Shown here one piece after another: positions 62,431-64,000 of a stretch of 64,000 bases of DNA. The DNA lies in the NCBI GenBank assembly GCA_902628195.1, contig CACOLY010000003.1:1-64000 (forward strand), in the 5' to 3' direction. Every line of letters starts with the position of its first letter. The stretch's first letter is position 1. The position numbers and the translations under genes are program-made. Below the pieces are notes generated by a model. It was not told the DNA's origin. It saw only the letters and a program-made list of their open reading frames with translations, and searched no databases. This stretch comes from an uncultured Pelagibacteraceae bacterium (lineage in GTDB: Bacteria; Pseudomonadota; Alphaproteobacteria; Pelagibacterales; Pelagibacteraceae).

Positions 62431-63309
62431 TTATCTAATATTTTTTAAAATATTAGATATAATTTTTTGAGAAGGAATTTTATCTGAATTAAAAAATTTA
62501 ACTTTGTTATAAATTGTTTTGCTGGATTTATTTGTATGTTTTGGATAATAAATACTAAATACCTTCTTTTTTAATGCAGCACCAATACAAATCGGACCTG
62601 ACTCATTTCCAATAATTAATGAGCAATTATTCATTATCACAATTAATTCATTAAAATTTGATGCGTATGTAAAAAATATCTTTTTTTCATTTTTAAATAA
62701 ATCTAATATTCTTTTAAAAGTTTTAATTTTTGATGGATCAAAATTGATAAAAATTTTATTAGTAGATCTTTTTTTTAAAATTTGTTTAATTAATTCAATA
62801 TAATAAATTTGGTTCCAATTATTAGAATCATGTCTTGAGTCAATACTTATGAATACGTTTTTTTTTGATATTTTGTTTTTCTTAAATTTAAGTAAATAGT
62901 TTTTATCGAATCGTATGTTTGGTAATTCAATTTTTGATTGTTTAATTATATATTTAGATAAATCTCTTGTATTATCTTTTTTAAAATAAACTTTTTTTTT
63001 TGAGTTTGAGAAAATTAAAGGAATTATCAATCTTCTAGTAGGCGCTGTAAGGATGCATATATCAGGTTTTAAGGAATTTATTTTTTTATAAAATAAAAAG
63101 GAATTTTTTATTTGTTTTTCTCTTTGAAAACTTATGTATTCAATTTTTTTTATTGATTTATCATTTCTAAGTAAATTTTTAGCTTTATTAACTTTGTTAG
63201 TAATTACAGTAATTTTAGAATTATATTTTTTTGACAATCCTCTAATTAAGGGTATATGAAAAATTAAATCACCTATGCCTCTATAAGGAATTACTAAAAC
63301 TATTTTCAT
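62431..63309 (-). CDS. Glycosyltransferase family 9 (heptosyltransferase-like)
   Basis: PYRGIGDLIFHIPLIRGLSKKYNSKITVIT and LIIGNESGPICIGAALKKKVFSIY. Confidence 0.85.
   Translation of the reverse strand: MKIVLVIPYRGIGDLIFHIPLIRGLSKKYNSKITVITNKVNKAKNLLRNDKSIKKIEYISFQREKQIKNSFLFYKKINSLKPDICILTAPTRRLIIPLIFSNSKKKVYFKKDNTRDLSKYIIKQSKIELPNIRFDKNYLLKFKKNKISKKNVFISIDSRHDSNNWNQIYYIELIKQILKKRSTNKIFINFDPSKIKTFKRILDLFKNEKKIFFTYASNFNELIVIMNNCSLIIGNESGPICIGAALKKKVFSIYYPKHTNKSSKTIYNKVKFFNSDKIPSQKIISNILKNIR
62432..62459. terminator. Perfect 13-bp inverted repeat at the convergent lepA/GT9 3' ends
   Basis: TATCTAATATTTT-TT-AAAATATTAGATA; T-rich tract follows (TAATTTTTT on + strand). Confidence 0.6.
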
Positions 63310-63385
63310 ATAAAATTGATGTAATTTTTGACTTTAGTTTAAAATAACCATAAAAAGACCAAAATAAACTTAAAAATCAATTTAA

Positions 63386-64000
63386 ATGAAAAAAGTATTA
63401 ATTACTGGTGGTGCGGGTTTTATAGCTCATCACATTATTGCATATATAATTAAAAATACAGACTGGAAAATTGTAACAATTGATAGATTAGATATTTCTG
63501 GCAATCTTAATAGGCTTAACGAAATTTTAGAACAGTTTTCAATTGAGGATAAAAAAAGATTAAAAATTGTTTTCCATGACTTGAAAGCAGAAATTAATTC
63601 TCAGATAGAATCAGCAATCGGCAAGCCAGATATAATACTTCATTTGGCAGCAGCTAGTCACGTAGATAGATCGATTACATTTCCAATGGAGTTTGTCCAA
63701 GATAATGTAGTAGGCACAGTTAATTTATTGGATTTTGCTAGAAGATTACCAAAACTTGAAAAGTTTGTATATTTTTCTACCGACGAAATATTTGGAAATG
63801 CTCCAGAAGGTGTTTCTTATAGCGAGTATGACAGATATAACTCTACTAACCCATATAGCGCAAGTAAAGCTTCCGCAGAAGAATTCTGTGTTGCGTATGA
63901 AAATACTTATAAATTACCAATCAATATTACCCATACTATGAATGTTTTTGGAGAAAGACAGCATCCTGAAAAATTTATACCTATGACGATTCAAAGAGTA
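63386..64000 (+). CDS. NAD-dependent sugar epimerase/dehydratase (SDR), 3'-truncated by the window edge
   Basis: MKKVLITGGAGFIAHHIIAYII...HLAAASHVDRSI...YFSTDEIFGNAPEG...YSASKASAEEFC; open to the window end, so absent from the ORF track. Confidence 0.93.
   Translation, partial: MKKVLITGGAGFIAHHIIAYIIKNTDWKIVTIDRLDISGNLNRLNEILEQFSIEDKKRLKIVFHDLKAEINSQIESAIGKPDIILHLAAASHVDRSITFPMEFVQDNVVGTVNLLDFARRLPKLEKFVYFSTDEIFGNAPEGVSYSEYDRYNSTNPYSASKASAEEFCVAYENTYKLPINITHTMNVFGERQHPEKFIPMTIQRV

Noticed and set aside
63735-63941. 68-aa + strand ORF near the window end
   Set aside because: Out of frame inside the truncated epimerase gene at 63386-64000, which has the Rossmann motif and YSASK active site.
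62431-64000. Start of a hypervariable surface-polysaccharide island
   Set aside because: GT9 and a sugar epimerase suggest it, but only two genes are visible and one is truncated, so the window cannot support an island call.
1-64000. CRISPR arrays, insertion sequences, prophage, toxin-antitoxin or defence systems
   Set aside because: No repeat-spacer pattern, transposase, integrase or phage-like gene seen. The HNH protein at 29369 is a stand-alone gene without mobile-element context.

Overview
This window is an AT-rich, tightly packed bacterial chromosome segment. Gene content and order look alphaproteobacterial and most like Pelagibacterales/SAR11; that placement is inferred and not checked by any search. 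Nearly all of it is core housekeeping: lnt-metK, nusA-infB-rbfA-rpsO-pnp, fabA-fabB-fabI with a divergent Fur/Irr-family regulator and katG, dut-coaBC-ubiB-ubiE, mutM-rpsT-dnaA-dnaN, argH-lysA, coq7-dsbB, tRNA-Leu(CAA), carD-fdxA-helicase, tRNA-Arg(ACG), aceE-aceF, gltD-gltB, thrS-infC-rpmI-rplT-pheS-pheT, lepA, and the start of a surface-sugar region. I see no CRISPR array, transposon, prophage or defence island. The most interesting items are small or structural: (1) a 24-aa peptide with 18 Lys/Arg residues that has its own Shine-Dalgarno site, 5' hairpin and terminator; (2) two near-identical Fur/Irr-like 17-bp operators, upstream of irr and of katG; (3) an AceE E1 with an N-terminal lipoyl domain about 72% identical to that of the adjacent AceF; (4) unlisted small ORFs, including an LptM-like lipoprotein locked between argH and lysA by ATGA overlaps; (5) a tRNA-Leu whose CCA end lies 4 nt before an acyl-CoA synthetase start codon; (6) a nusA-pnp cluster with no rimP, ylxR or truB. 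None amounts to a demonstrated new system. All were read by eye with no database search.
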